Shown piece by piece: positions 48,812-61,400 of a stretch of 64,000 nucleotides of DNA. The DNA comes from Lineus longissimus (taxonomy: Eukaryota > Nemertea > Pilidiophora > Heteronemertea > Lineidae), in assembly GCF_910592395.1 (NCBI RefSeq), contig NC_088318.1, positions 13,082,349 through 13,146,348 on the forward strand. The letters run 5' to 3'. Positions within the stretch are counted from its first letter, which is position 1. The number at the start of each line of letters is the position of its first letter. The notes under the pieces are model-generated. The model was given only the letters and a program-made list of their open reading frames with translations. It searched no databases and was not told the DNA's origin. The translations under genes and the position numbers were made by a program.

Positions 48812-48989
48812 CCAAGTCGAGAATCAGACCGGACCGAAATTCAGTGTCAGGGTACATATGACATTGGCCATGATGTGTAAGAAGTTTCAGGTTCGTAGCA
48901 CAAGCGGTTAAGAAACGTGCCACAGGATACGACGGACGACGACGACGGACACAGAGCTATCGTATAGACTCCCCTTACGGTGAGCCAAG

Positions 48990-49574
48990 AAGGTACAGGA
49001 AAAAAGGTACAGGAGATAAAGGTACGGAAATAAAGGTACAGGAAATAAAAGTACAAGAAATAAAAGTACTGGAAATAAAGGTACCGGAAAAAAAGTTCTG
49101 GAAAAAAAGGTACACAAAATGGCATAAACAGGTAAAAAAGGTACACAATTTTTTTGGAATATTATTGGAATTCTCTCTTTTTCTATTCATAACTTTAACT
49201 TTATTTGTTGCGTAGGCATTGCATAGACCTTAGAAATAGGTATATCAAATTTCCAGTATACCGTTATGGTTTTCAATAGTCAAAACACGGCTATCAAGAT
49301 CATGATGATTGTAAAGATTCTAGGACAATTCCCTCTGCAAAAGGGTTAACTGATAAATGTACCAATGTTCCCAGTAGTTACGAAATGTGCCCGTCAAAGG
49401 ACGACAGACACTTCGCAGACACAAAAAAATTGTGTACCTTTTTTACCTATTTATGCCATTTTGTGTACCTATTTTTCCAGTACCTTTTTTTCCTGTACCT
49501 TTATTTCCGGTACTTTTATTTCCTGTACTTTTATTTCCTGTACCTTTTTTCCGTACCTTTTTTTCCTGTACCTT
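48990..49574. mobile_element. Foldback-type inverted repeat
   Basis: The left arm (48990-49157) and right arm (49422-49574) are inverted copies separated by 264 bp. Each arm is built from about ten 13-17-bp units of the form GGTACAGGAAATAAA, so the arms could fold on themselves as well as on each other. The outer ends both read AAGGTACAGGAAAAAA. Arm lengths differ by about one unit. No transposase frame and no clear target duplication are seen. Hydrophobic Tyr/Phe/Leu-rich frames here are translations of the repeat. Confidence 0.75.
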
Positions 49575-49576
49575 AT

Positions 49577-50420
49577 TTACCTAGATTCATCTAACTCACT
49601 AGCCAAGTGTGAGAGTGTATTTGATAAATTGGAGCCACTGCCATTCAAAGAAAGCGTATTCGCAAGATTAACATAGATATTGGAATTGTTTCCAGCCTTA
49701 CGATAAAAGTTTAAAAATCTGTTTTGTAACAATGCTTTTATTGAACAGGTATCTAATATTAGTGGCAAAAGGGCACAATGAGCCCGAGGGTGAAGTCTAC
49801 ATAATTTCCGCACCGCTTTTCTCCATGCTGTATATAATACGCCTACTACTTTATTATTTAAATCCCACAGGACTGTACCATAAAGTGACATGCAATATGA
49901 GTAAAAAGGTTTGATTTTCGTTTCAAAATTGCAAAAATAAAACTTTGATATGAGGACATTTACCCGCCTATTGAAATCTGATATTGTTTTATGTATGTCT
50001 TGATTATTTACCCTCAGTCCAATTTATGGAGAGCAGTAGCTTCAGCAGTTACAGGAATACCCTGAAAAGTGAAAACTTCCACCACCTGGTTCCAGACAGA
50101 AATATAACAACCGACATTTCGCGGGATTGAATTTGATGCAATAATCATTTGAGTAAAATATAGCAACTTGTAATTGTGTGTTCAGCGAGAATTTTGTGGG
50201 ACATAATAAAATAATATCGTCTGCATAAGCAAAAGCTCCCATGAAAGTGGTGCCAACATAACATCCAAAACCTGAACCTTTAAACCTCATAAGTAATTCG
50301 TCCATTTACATTGAGAAAAGGAAAGGTGACAATATACCTCCTTGTTTAACACCGTTTGAAACATTGAAATAATTGGAATTGTTATTTCCCCATCTAATTC
50401 GCATTTTCTGCTAATTTGCA
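49577..50420 (-). pseudogene. Decayed LINE reverse transcriptase, 3' part
   Basis: Reading the minus strand from 50420, a reverse transcriptase core is visible: VSNGVKQGGILSPFLFSM, a stop, then DELLMRF, and AYADDIILLCPT with the catalytic YADD. After a further break the C-terminal region follows at 49891-49577, with YTAWRKAVRKLCRLHPRAH and LPLILDT, typical of the end of non-LTR retrotransposon ORF2. Internal stops and frame changes make it inactive. The 5' end (endonuclease) is missing. Confidence 0.8.
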
Positions 50421-52240
50421 TTTTCTTTTAATTGCACCCTGCATGTAGACTTTTTTCAGCAAATGAAGAAAAATCCTCAAATGTTTCAGAATCTCATTAT
50501 GAGGGGCTTATTGTATTGAAACAACACGTTACGCCGGTTCTATAATATAGTAACGATTGTGTACCAAGCAAAATGCACAAATCTAAAAGCCAATTCGAGC
50601 ATATTCTCAAACTCTCATGAAAATCCGTTCACAATATATATATATTTCCATTCCTTTATGATATGATTGCCAATATTGCCTGACCACAATGTCTCATATA
50701 CACTTTATTTGCATTATCGATTTCATTAAAAGCATTTTCTATGCGCCAACGACCACCTTGTCATAAAATTGATAACGAATTGTTTCACGGCACGGGATGG
50801 TTTTTCAAGCGCCCGAAATATTGGCATTGCCATAGGAACGTTTGCTTGGCGAGCGCAGAAAGCAATCGGCCGATGTTAATAATTAACAAATGCAGTGAGG
50901 TATGAGTCTATATTAGCATTAGTACTCATGGTAACGGAAAATAGCGCCGAAAACCGATCGCCGTGATACTCTGGGTGTGATATTCTGCACAGTATGAAAT
51001 ATAGCGATTCTGAAGACAGAAAAAGTTATTTGCCGGTGCGCTCTTAAAAATAAGGGTTTCGCGCTCCAACCAACAGAAATAGGTCTATGCACCCCATTCA
51101 GAGGTTTTTCCAAGAAATGAAAAAGGCCTAGGTTTCATTCTGTGATTATTCAGATTTTTCATACTCCTCACATACAAAATGAAATATCGGAGAGGCCGAG
51201 TATCGATATTGAAAACAACTGGTGCCAGGATGTGAAGGTTTATGAGCTAGCCATGCTTTACATCCGTGATCACATCCATCCTCCTTGCGCATGACCGGAA
51301 CTTATTATGACGTCGTTCTGTCCCTGCTTCAATTGGCCGCCATACTGCTTCCAAATGGCTTCAACAGGCCATTTCATCATCATAAGACATTTAGGCACTG
51401 GTCACGCGAAAGCCTACGGATAACGGAAGAACTTATGATCAATGGTCGTCTTATTATGTCGCACGGTAAAAATCATAACGCAATGCTATAGAATGTTGCC
51501 GAGAAATGTCGAGGGGTGTGACTTTGGGAAAGTGGCACCATTTTTTTAATTCCCCATTTAATGGGTTAATCATTAATGCAAGTTGCTGATGCATTCTAAA
51601 AGATGACTCTATATCGCGGAGAGCATGTAATAATACGCACACGTCATCCTTTAATAGCAAAGGTTGGAAGCCATAACAGATAACCAATTGCTAGCAGAGG
51701 ATATTTTTTCATCTATTTCCAATTATGCAATTTTACTTGAGATTAGTCCCCTTCAATAGCGGTTGCGTGACGACGGGAAACGTCGATAATCGTTTTCCTT
51801 TCAGTAATCTACAACCCTCAACCATGGCTAAATGGCCTTTTTAATACATTTATTCTCCCGCGTCGAGTCAAACCATAGTCCCGCGTCAGCTGGCTGCATA
51901 TTTATGACCTGCTGTTGGAGAATCAGCATTATTGATTTCGCGCAACAGTCTACCAAGTCGGTAGCTATGGCACCGTGCTAACATGATGGAACAACGGAAA
52001 CTTCTCTAAATGTTCCCTTGTTTACACGTTTTATTTTCAACGATTAACAAACCTAGAACTCTGAATAATTAATCCATCCCACAGGTAGATACGGGGCATC
52101 AAATGTCCGATGACAAATTAGTACTGCGTGCAACGATCAATGACAATGACGTCATGCATTTCAACCAATTAAAGCAAAGCGTTGGTCACATTTGAATCAC
52201 GTGCCGCGTTTTAATTGGCTATCTGAAGGATTCTGTTGGG
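50421..52240. other. Intergenic DNA before the multi-LamG gene
   Basis: No exon, RNA gene or clear repeat was recognised here. Confidence 0.5.
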
Positions 52241-52245
52241 CTCAT

Positions 52246-52252
52246 TATAATA
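52246..52252 (+). promoter_or_regulatory. Possible TATA box of the multi-LamG gene
   Basis: TATAATA in CTCATTATAATACAG lies about 190 bp before the candidate signal-peptide ATG at 52437. The region between has no other good start codon context. Assignment depends on the mini-exon being real. Confidence 0.3.
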
Positions 52253-52436
52253 CAGACCTGTTGGGTTCCCGGTTAGTTTGCCAGGAGGGTGCGGTCCAAT
52301 GCTATTGGGACCCATTATACGGTGAGGCAAACTTTTGATTCGCATTTCGGATTAATATATCTCGGTGAGTCCGATTTTTATCGCAGTTGAACTGGCCGTT
52401 GTGATTCGTATTTTCCAAGCCCTTCTTCTAGTTGCC

Positions 52437-52476
52437 ATGCTATTTGCATTTGTTACTGTCGTTCTCTGTTATTCCA
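52437..52476 (+). CDS. Candidate signal-peptide mini-exon of the multi-LamG gene
   Basis: TTGCCATG opens a frame encoding MLFAFVTVVLCYS, then a donor GTATAG in phase 1, which matches the phase-1 acceptor of the Thr-rich exon at 54253. The same donor sequence (GTATAG) ends the exon at 55101. The intron would be 1.8 kb and contain the second core-repeat array. Confidence 0.4.
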
Positions 52477-55400
52477 GTATAGTTTTTCCTTCAGATCTAC
52501 CTTCATAACGGTATAAACTGTTTAGTCACTTTTGGTGACGAAATTCCCTGAACCAACACTGTTATAATGAATTCCCTGAACCAACTCTGTTATGCTGTCA
52601 AGCTGTATGCTAAGATTGCTTTGACCAAACTGTCATTGATTAGGTGTTTATTCATAACTGGAGAATCTTAGCAAGACAATCTTTTTCTTTCATGTGACAT
52701 ATAGATTCATGATTTGTTTTCTAGGCGTACTTAAAGACTGAGTTATTGTCCCCCGGAGCTTGTGTATAGGGGGACATGGTATTAGTACATGGCACCAACA
52801 ACTTTGTGCTCGTTTCAACCCTACAGCTTCTAAACGACTCAAGCAATTTAATCGATATTTGGTGGAAGGAGTGAAGGACATCTGACTATGTGTCCCACTA
52901 AAAATCATCCCGGTCAGATTCCCGGCCTGGCCAGTAGGGGGCAAAATGTTGCGCCGCTCGGCGCTCGGCGCTTGCCGCTCGCCGGACGCAAGTTTCCCTT
53001 CCGCCCTATAACTTCTGAACGACAAAATATTTTGGATTGAAATTTGGTGTGCTGATAGAGGGTGGGCCAAAGGTGAGTCGCGTTGAAAAGTCGGCCGAGC
53101 TTGATTCTACATTTGGCCGTCAGGGGGCCAAAACCAAAAACACATAAAGTGTTAGAACTACCTTAATATTTGTCCGATCTTTACCATATTTTTATGGTAG
53201 ACTAAGCTAACAAAGGTACACGATATATCACCCGGGTTTTTAGTTTCATCCATTTTTCTGCCCTAAAGGGGCGCTTCCTGAAAATCATGCAAATTTCCTT
53301 CCGCTTTGTAACTTCTGAACGACAAAATATTTTGGATTGAAATTTCGTGTGTTGATAGAGGGTGGGCCAAAGGTGTGTGACGTCGAAAAATCGGCCGAGT
53401 TTCATTCTCGATTTGGCCACCAGGGGTCCAAAACTAAAAACACATAAAGTGTTAGAACTCGCTTAATATTTCTCCGATCTTTACCAAATCTTTATGGTAG
53501 ACTAGGCTAACAAAGGTACACGATATGTCTCTCGAGTTTTTAGTTTCATACATTTTTCTTCCCCATAGGGGGCACTTCCTGAAAATCATGAAAATTCCCT
53601 TCCGCTCTGTAACTTCTGAACGACAAAATATTTTGGCTTGGAATTTGGTGTCTCACGTTACTGGGACACCCAACTGAACCATAAACTTCAATCAATGACA
53701 GCCAACAACACCACACGGATTCAAACTACACATTTTTTAAAAAACACCCAACAGCGACGGGGGACATTCAACGCTATGCTTGTTTTCCTAAGTATTTTAA
53801 GCATGCTTCGTAACTCGAAATTGCTAGCAAAAATTTCTTTCCTTTTTTTCAGATTTCCGTTTTGCCTGTAGAAGACACGCGAATAAAGCAGCAAAATCCT
53901 TTGGCGTTCAAGTTATCTGTTGACATGCGTGAAAGAATGTATCAGAATGTGCATAGTATGAAAACAGTGCGCGTGAAATCTCCTCACTCAACCACAACAT
54001 CAAGGATCTATCCGACACTTTTCTATCACTTGAAAATATTTCCAGTCTTTTTCAAATCCTTTAAGCCGCCTCTTTCTATTCTTTGGTGAGAATTTGAAGG
54101 CCGCAATTTCTTTGCTCTATCTCTCAGAGAAATAACTAAAGGTAAGTGGTCTCATTTTCTCAGAATAACGGGATGGAACTCGCGAATTGGTAAGTACCCA
54201 TGCTCACATTTGAATATTGCTATACCGGGGTTCACCCCAATCCTTCTTTTAGAAACAACCACTAAGTCACCGACGACGACATCAACGTCGACGATATCAA
54301 CGACGACGACATCAATGACGACGACGACATCAATGACGACGACGACAACGGCAACGGCCCAGTGTTCGAACCCGCCAAGCTGCATTACGGTACCACCAAG
54401 ACAGACGCCACCTCCTTACGATTTACACAGTAAGCACCGGTTAAGATATTTCACCTGGTCCGGTATATTAATTTCTTCTGTAGGACTGCTTCAAAGTGGC
54501 CAATTCACATTCTTAGATATAAGGCCTTTACATACAGCCTGGAGAATGAGTTCTCCAAATTGCCGAGCATCTGACTTGTGTTGTTGAGAAACGCTTTCTT
54601 GATTTGATACTCTTGGAACACGTGCATGTGCATACGATATATATACAAATGTAACTCCCAATGTCATTTTCATGTAGTTCATGCATTTCATGTACAGTTG
54701 CATATTTCACGTGTTTTCATTTATTTGATGTCTTTCATCATTAGATGTGCACGACTACACAGATGCGGACGTTCACTGGTCATTCAACCTGGTTGACAAG
54801 AAGTGTGTCAACGAGAAAATACTCAAGGGCGCCTTTGACCTGACCAAGGAAAACGGCAACCTAGGTATCACAAGTGGTGCGATGATGAACCCCGGATTCA
54901 GCGGGAACAGTTTCGATGCCAAGAGGGACCCCCAGCGCTGTCTGAGCACAGGAGCTACAGACACGCTGCCCAAGAACAAAGCGAAAGGAGAATGCATCCT
55001 TGACCCAAGCAAGTGCGAGTTCGGCCTGACGGTCACCATGTGGGTGCGGATGGACATCGACGAAGTCCCGAAAGATACGAGGAGATATTTCACTGCGACA
55101 GGTATAGTTTATCATTTACCGATCTTTGATGGCAGTACTTCCGTGATAAACATCGCCCGAAAGTTTTTTTATACGGGTTATTCGTTGACCTTCTAATCTT
55201 CTATTTATTAGAACTAATCAAAAAGATGGTTTGACTTTTCAGGAAATACATGTAGGTCGTTGAAATGCTGTCCATTTTGTCGCATTTATAGGCCAATGTC
55301 ACTTCCGAATTGAAACATAACTTCTACTCTCGGTTATTTTTGCATTGTAGACAAAGATGGCTACGGCATGTACTACCAGTCAACCAAGCTTAGGGTAGAG

Positions 55401-58400
55401 TTGATGAGTGAAGATAAGATATGGAAGTCATCATGCGACCTCTCCCTGGGCGCGATGGAGAAGCGGCCGTGGATGAACATTGGCTTCCGGTGGAACAAGT
55501 GGGAAGATGAGGGATTAGAGGTATGCTGATTATATCTGCGATTTGTCGGTTGCTTCGAAGATTTTACTCCTCCCAAGGCCTTAAGATGTGGAGAGTCAGA
55601 TATTCTAATGAAAGGAAGAAGAAATGGTGTGAATATATTCATTCTTTGAAGATATCGCACCATCAAATATTTTCACATATAATAGCCTAAGGGTACCTTC
55701 GTCCGAAAAACATTGCAAACTCGCCCTGCCCACGACTCGGCGTTTCCTTGCAGGTTCTGTTGCACGGGCAGTCGTGTGTGGACCAGATTAAAAGCACGTC
55801 TTTCCGCGGCCAACACGCCCATCAAGTATCAGAGAAGATCCTCGTAGGCTGTAGATTGAATCCTACCACTAGTAAGGAAGAGGACTTCATGATTGGAGGA
55901 ATCGATGAGGTGGCCTTCTTTTCGCGCCGGGTGCCTGACTCGCAGTTCATTGTCGTATTAGGGGGATACAACATGCGTAAGTATCGATTGAGTGCCCTGT
56001 ATTTAAACACGAATTGACTATTTGCTGTACATGTTGTGGAAGATCAGACAACTGCGGCCCTTAGTTCACTCTATGAACAAAAGGCATGATCAAACCATCA
56101 AACAACATCCGTTGTCCTGACCATTTCCTAATATAAATTAAGACACGCGAAGGTTGCCGAATGGCCTTCAGTAAGCTGAAAAAGTGGATTAACAGAGAGA
56201 AATCTAGCTGCCATGGTAGCTCCTCCTTGGCTACAACTAACGCGGAACCGACCATCTCCTGTGGGCATTTCCGTTTTTTACGTTTGTGGGTAGAATCTCA
56301 TCAACAACAATAGTGACTGTAGCACCCCTGTACGAGGGTCGACAGAGGATCACCACAACGAGCACTTAAAATGAACGAAATCAGCGCCTCGAGTGTCAAG
56401 ATTGACATTCAGGTACCTTGTTCCTTGTTAGGAATATCGCGGAAGATATTTAGAAAGAAGCAAAGCGAGAATTACTTTTCTTTATTTTCTGAATAATTTG
56501 TATTTACGTTTTCAGTGTTGGCTGAAGAAAACCACCTTATTACCACTCGTAAGTATATAGATATAGAAGTGGGTTTTTTTAAATGGCACGAAACATCATT
56601 TCAGCGACCTTCCTCGCGTCTTCTTAGCCTTGACTGGGATTATCCATTTGCAATAGCCTACGAATAAAAGTATATCAAATTGAAATTCGCACTTGTTTTC
56701 GACTGAAGCCTTAAGAACTTCGCGTGTGTAGTCTTCTAAAATAAAGGTCATTTCAATCTTTCAGAAACCCAACTCTCCACGACAACGGCCTTTCCGCCTT
56801 ATGATTACGCAAACAATATGATGAAAGTCCAAGGAGCCGTTGCAGGAGGTAATACGTATATTCCGTACTTCGTACATCGTGCATTTAAATTAGAAACCTT
56901 GAGTTGCGAACCTACTGGCTATCAACAGAGTTGTATGATAATACGGAAGATCTACACTCATTCTCGATTATCAGGGTCATTTCAGCTTGCCTGTAACGAA
57001 AGGTCGGCAAGTGCTGATCAAAAGGCCCCAAAGGATGATCTATCCTAACAGATACAACAATTTCCGCCGGAACTTTTCCCCAATATTTCAAGGCTTCCAG
57101 TTGTGTGGGCCAATCAGAACCCCTTGATCGTCCCTTATCTGGTACGGGCTGTAGTATTGAACCAATCACCAAGAAGACAATAGCTGACGACACCGGGTCA
57201 AGGTCAGTATCAAAACTAAATTGCTACTTTTCCGTGATTTCAGATTTGAACCCATTCTATAAAATGGCAGACGTTTATTTTCCACTTCGAAACCTTGCTG
57301 ACCCTGTCAAAGCAACTGGAAATGTGGTGATGGTCTATGGGAGGATGGGGCCAGGTACTGCACCTGAACTTGAAACTGCCGACAGCTTTATCAAGGTAAG
57401 CAACCATCCGCAAGTATATTAATGCTTAAACCTAGACTGGGTCCTTTCCGAAATAAAACATTTTCGGCGAATCAAGACGTATAAATTTACGAGTGATCAT
57501 TTAAATCCGGTGAACATGAAATGAGTTGGACTCCGTCAGCTCATGAATGGATAAATTCGATCATGGTTTCTGTTGTCTAATGCTGGGCTGAAATCCTAGT
57601 TCGAGTGTCTTTTTTTTATTCACAAACTGTTCTAGCCTTCTCACTTATACCGTCCTAACGGCCTTCAGTTTACAACTCTTTCCCTCGTGAGTTTGAACAT
57701 GTCCTACATGTACTTTCAGCTCGGTAATTACAAATCCAAGTGTCCGTCCGGCGTAAAACAATGTGGCAATGGTGTTGCGGTGGCTGCTTGGATCTTCCTT
57801 CCGAAAACCTTACCAGACAAGGAGGCCGTGATCATGCTGTCAAGTTTGTTTGGGACCATCGTCAAAGGATGGGCTGTTGTCTGGAATGGCACTACTATTG
57901 AAGTAAAAGGTAAGTCGAATCTCTAACCACTGTTAACATGAAAATTAACAAGAAGTTTCTGATTCTATTTCAGTTGATTGATATTTTAAACCAACGCAAA
58001 GCAGTATTTCACAGTCAGACATAGCGAGCAAGGATGTTCAGGGACTATGAGGGGCAGTTGTGTAGTGATAGTGCATCAGCCTTATGGAAAGGTCATACAT
58101 GCCATTGGTTCTTCTCTCGGCCAAGTCGCTGCTTATTTCCGCTACTTGAGATGATCAAATAAGTGACAGAAACCTTTTAGCCGAGTCCGAGATACCAGAT
58201 ACAACCCTCTTACTAAGTAGCATCATGGCATTGTTTTACTGTCACGATACTCCAGAACTATTTATCAAAGTTCTCTGATTATTTAGCACTTAACATTGTA
58301 TCACACATCCTCAAAACGTTTTACATTTATTTCTGTCTTATCCTACAACCAACATGTACAGAAGCCATCTTACCAATACTAAAACCTCTCAACATTCTTC

Positions 58401-61400
58401 TTTTTCAGTGGTGGACACAAAAAAAGTCTACTCAGTCCCAGCAGACCGTATAAAAAGAGGATCCTGGTTCAACTTTGCCTTTTCAAATCTGATCAGCGCT
58501 AATTCTCGCATGGACATCTACGTTGGTGGAAAGAAGATGCAACACAAAGAAATGGCATACGTAAGTAAAATCATCACAGTATCACCACCTTCATCATCGG
58601 CGTCGTCGTCGTCATCATCTCAACCTCCAGGATCAATCTTGCATTAAGTTAGCAACTGTTTGCGTGTTGAAATATCACGCTTGCTTCCAGATATGACACA
58701 ACATATTGACTAAAGAAAGAATCCATTTCGACATTCTGTTTTGTTATCTTATGATTTCAGAATCCCGTTAAGCTTGGCGACAACGGAGAAGATGGCGATT
58801 TCTTAATTGGTCAGAAGTCGCTGAGCGTTCCGAAGCTGCGGGTAACCGATGTAGTGGTCTGGCTGCGATACCTCCACGAGTTTGAACAGCATAGGTTCCT
58901 GGGAATAACCGGTGAGTCTCATAACCATCATCATTTTGCGGCAACACTGAGATAACAATTGTGCATCTGGATTTTTGTGCTGGGCAACACGAGAAGGAAG
59001 AATTACCGTTACCACATCCGTTGTGAAAACGGTGTGATAAATGGATGTCAAGTGGTGGATAATTGTTTCATTTAATCAACGATTCATGAAAACATATCGA
59101 AGTGACTATTGACTACACTGGTTTACGAACAATTCCCTCAGTTTCTTCATCCGGCATTTTACTATGGCCAAATCGTACGATTCTACAACTTCACTGGCAA
59201 GAGCTAAAGTTAGTCTGGGGATAACGTGTCGAGTATTATAATTTGTATGCTATGCATCTATAAGGTTCACTCCGGACGCAGTGGACGGGCCTCGTTCCTC
59301 ACCATAAGGAGACCCAAATAGGATGACGCAATTGATTGTCCAGCGAGTCTGCTGTAAGGGAGTTCCTGGACCTTTATACATGGTATATATTATTGTTTTT
59401 ATCAAGTTGATACCTGCCCACTTAAATTCAATTGCACACCTAGACACGATTCGATATTTCAGCATATGAAAATCGCATGCTGGCAGAATCAGATGCGTAC
59501 TGGAGTGCCGATAAATTCATGATTGCTGACCAGACCTCTCTACCGCTGTATAAGACCAAGGCCTCAACTGTCACAAGGGTGGAAGGACCGAATGGCCCTA
59601 ATAGAGCTTTCAGGATCAAACCAGATGACCAGGGTTGGCTGCTGTTAGGTATGAAAATGAGATTTTTATCTTTATCTATGTGATTCATCGAGCCACCCAT
59701 AAATGCCTGCCTCCACTGACGCTCGACTTCTAGTCATTGGACTTTGTTCTAAGAAATATGTAGTCGGTTTGAATAACATTAGGCATTCGCAATTATTGTA
59801 AACTAGCTCCAATGGAGACTGCCTTTACCATTGCTTTACGAACCAAAAGTTTCTGCCTGAAACTCAGTTGTCGGTAAGTACATGCACTTTGAATATGAAG
59901 ATCAGCATCATCTCGAAGGAAGAGCAATAAGGATTTCACCGAAATGTTGAGTTGCTGCCATTTCCCATTGAACGGCTGTCTAATCGGCTTAATGAACATA
60001 TCATCACTATTTGTAGGTGACGACTGGGGTGACAGCATCACTGATGCAATCGGGAAGCTCCCAAAACGCCTCAAATGCTTTACGAGCTTGGTCGAGGGTT
60101 GCAAAGATGGCATCACAGTCAGACTCTGGATCAAGCTGAATCGGGTCGACCTCCCCGGGACGAGTTTCATCCTGAGTACTGGCCAACACGACCATATGTC
60201 AACAGGCGTGAGCGTGTTCATCAGAGAGCAGATGCTCTTTTTAGCAGTGGGGAGAGGCACGCGCGTCAAGATGGTGGCAATTACGAAGGATTTGCTGCCG
60301 ATAAGTTAGTTATCAAGTATCTCAGTTAATTGATTTGGTGCATTATCCTCATTTTAGTGGTAAAATGTTAAAACACTTGAGCGCCTGGCAAAGGTGAGAT
60401 TTTCGTTGCAGTGGCAAGCGGTTATTATACCACGAGGCAAATATGTGCACATGTACATGTATTGTTTGCAATGGTCATTGTAAAATACTCATAACCTGCA
60501 AAAAGGGATCTTGATGCACGAGGGGACCTTTTTAACAAATTTAAATACATTTATTATTAAAAACAAACCAATTATTTCGAACCACAAGTTGGGGGACTCA
60601 TCGCCACCTTTTCTATTCAAGTCCCCTTCCGCTTACTCATCTCAAAAATCAAAACGTTTTTTTCGTACTGGTTATTCTTTCCTGTTGTCGTTGTTTCGCC
60701 GGCCATTAAAAATTAGACAGGTCCTCTGCCTTCTTGCACATAGGACGGCGAATGCCAAGTTAGATAATTGGAGAGGATATGCTGGAAACCTAGCTGCTCC
60801 AGACAAATAAGACTTTTCAAAATGCATGCACGAAGGTCTATTTTAGAATGTCAAAAACTATTTTTTCGTTATATTGAAATTTCTGATGATGTTGATGTTG
60901 ATTATTAATGCAGAACCTGGTGGTACGAATGAATTATTTAATCGTTATTTCTTCCTTACTCAGATAAATGGATGAGGGTCGTATTTTCATGGTCTCCCGA
61001 TTATCCGCTTTGGGCCGCGATAAACGGTGAAGTTCTGGTGAAAGATAATCGAGGCCGCTACCAACGGAGAAAAACGAACTGGTTCCAGAGGCCAATGATT
61101 GGTCGAGAGAATTCTGATGCCAAGGAATTATTTGGATTTGCCGACTTTGATCTGCAATACGTGTCCTATCTCGGCAAGTACATGCCGAGTGACGCTTTGT
61201 CTAGAGATGGTAAGACATTTTAAGAATTGTTTATTGCATGATATTTTTCTAATGCAGGTAACTTTACACGTCAATAAAGAGACACAGACGAACCCGGTTA
61301 TAAAAAAAATGTCAAGGAATCAAAAATTAGTAATTAATCGATATAGTTTAATCCGACGTTCATTATTAATAATCAATATAACGGGTAGGTCACAAAAAGA

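Larger units (their letters stand above)
47979..48988 (+). mobile_element. Helentron/pearl-like element: core repeats, microsatellite, hairpin end
   Basis: A core of about 290-300 bp is repeated roughly three times, with the phrase TCATAGCACAAGCGGTTAAG at about 47999, 48599 and (with G for A) 48891, and a more diverged copy from about 48312. The last copy runs into a GAC/GACG microsatellite (48931-48950) and then a short tail with CTC and GAG arms (48969-48985). Core repeats followed by an ACG-rich microsatellite and a terminal hairpin is the layout of non-autonomous Helentrons such as the oyster pearl elements. The family assignment is from memory and should be treated as likely, not certain. 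Confidence 0.5.

Noticed and set aside
48847-49594. Several frames rich in Tyr, Phe and Leu resembling membrane proteins
   Set aside because: They are translations of the foldback repeat units in both directions.
53853-54089. Possible extra exon of the multi-LamG gene after TTTTTTTCAG
   Set aside because: The frame compatible with the neighbouring phase hits a stop, and the other frame has no fitting donor.
54152-54385. Minus-strand frame rich in Asp and Val
   Set aside because: It is the antisense reading of the Thr-codon repeat in the mucin-like exon.
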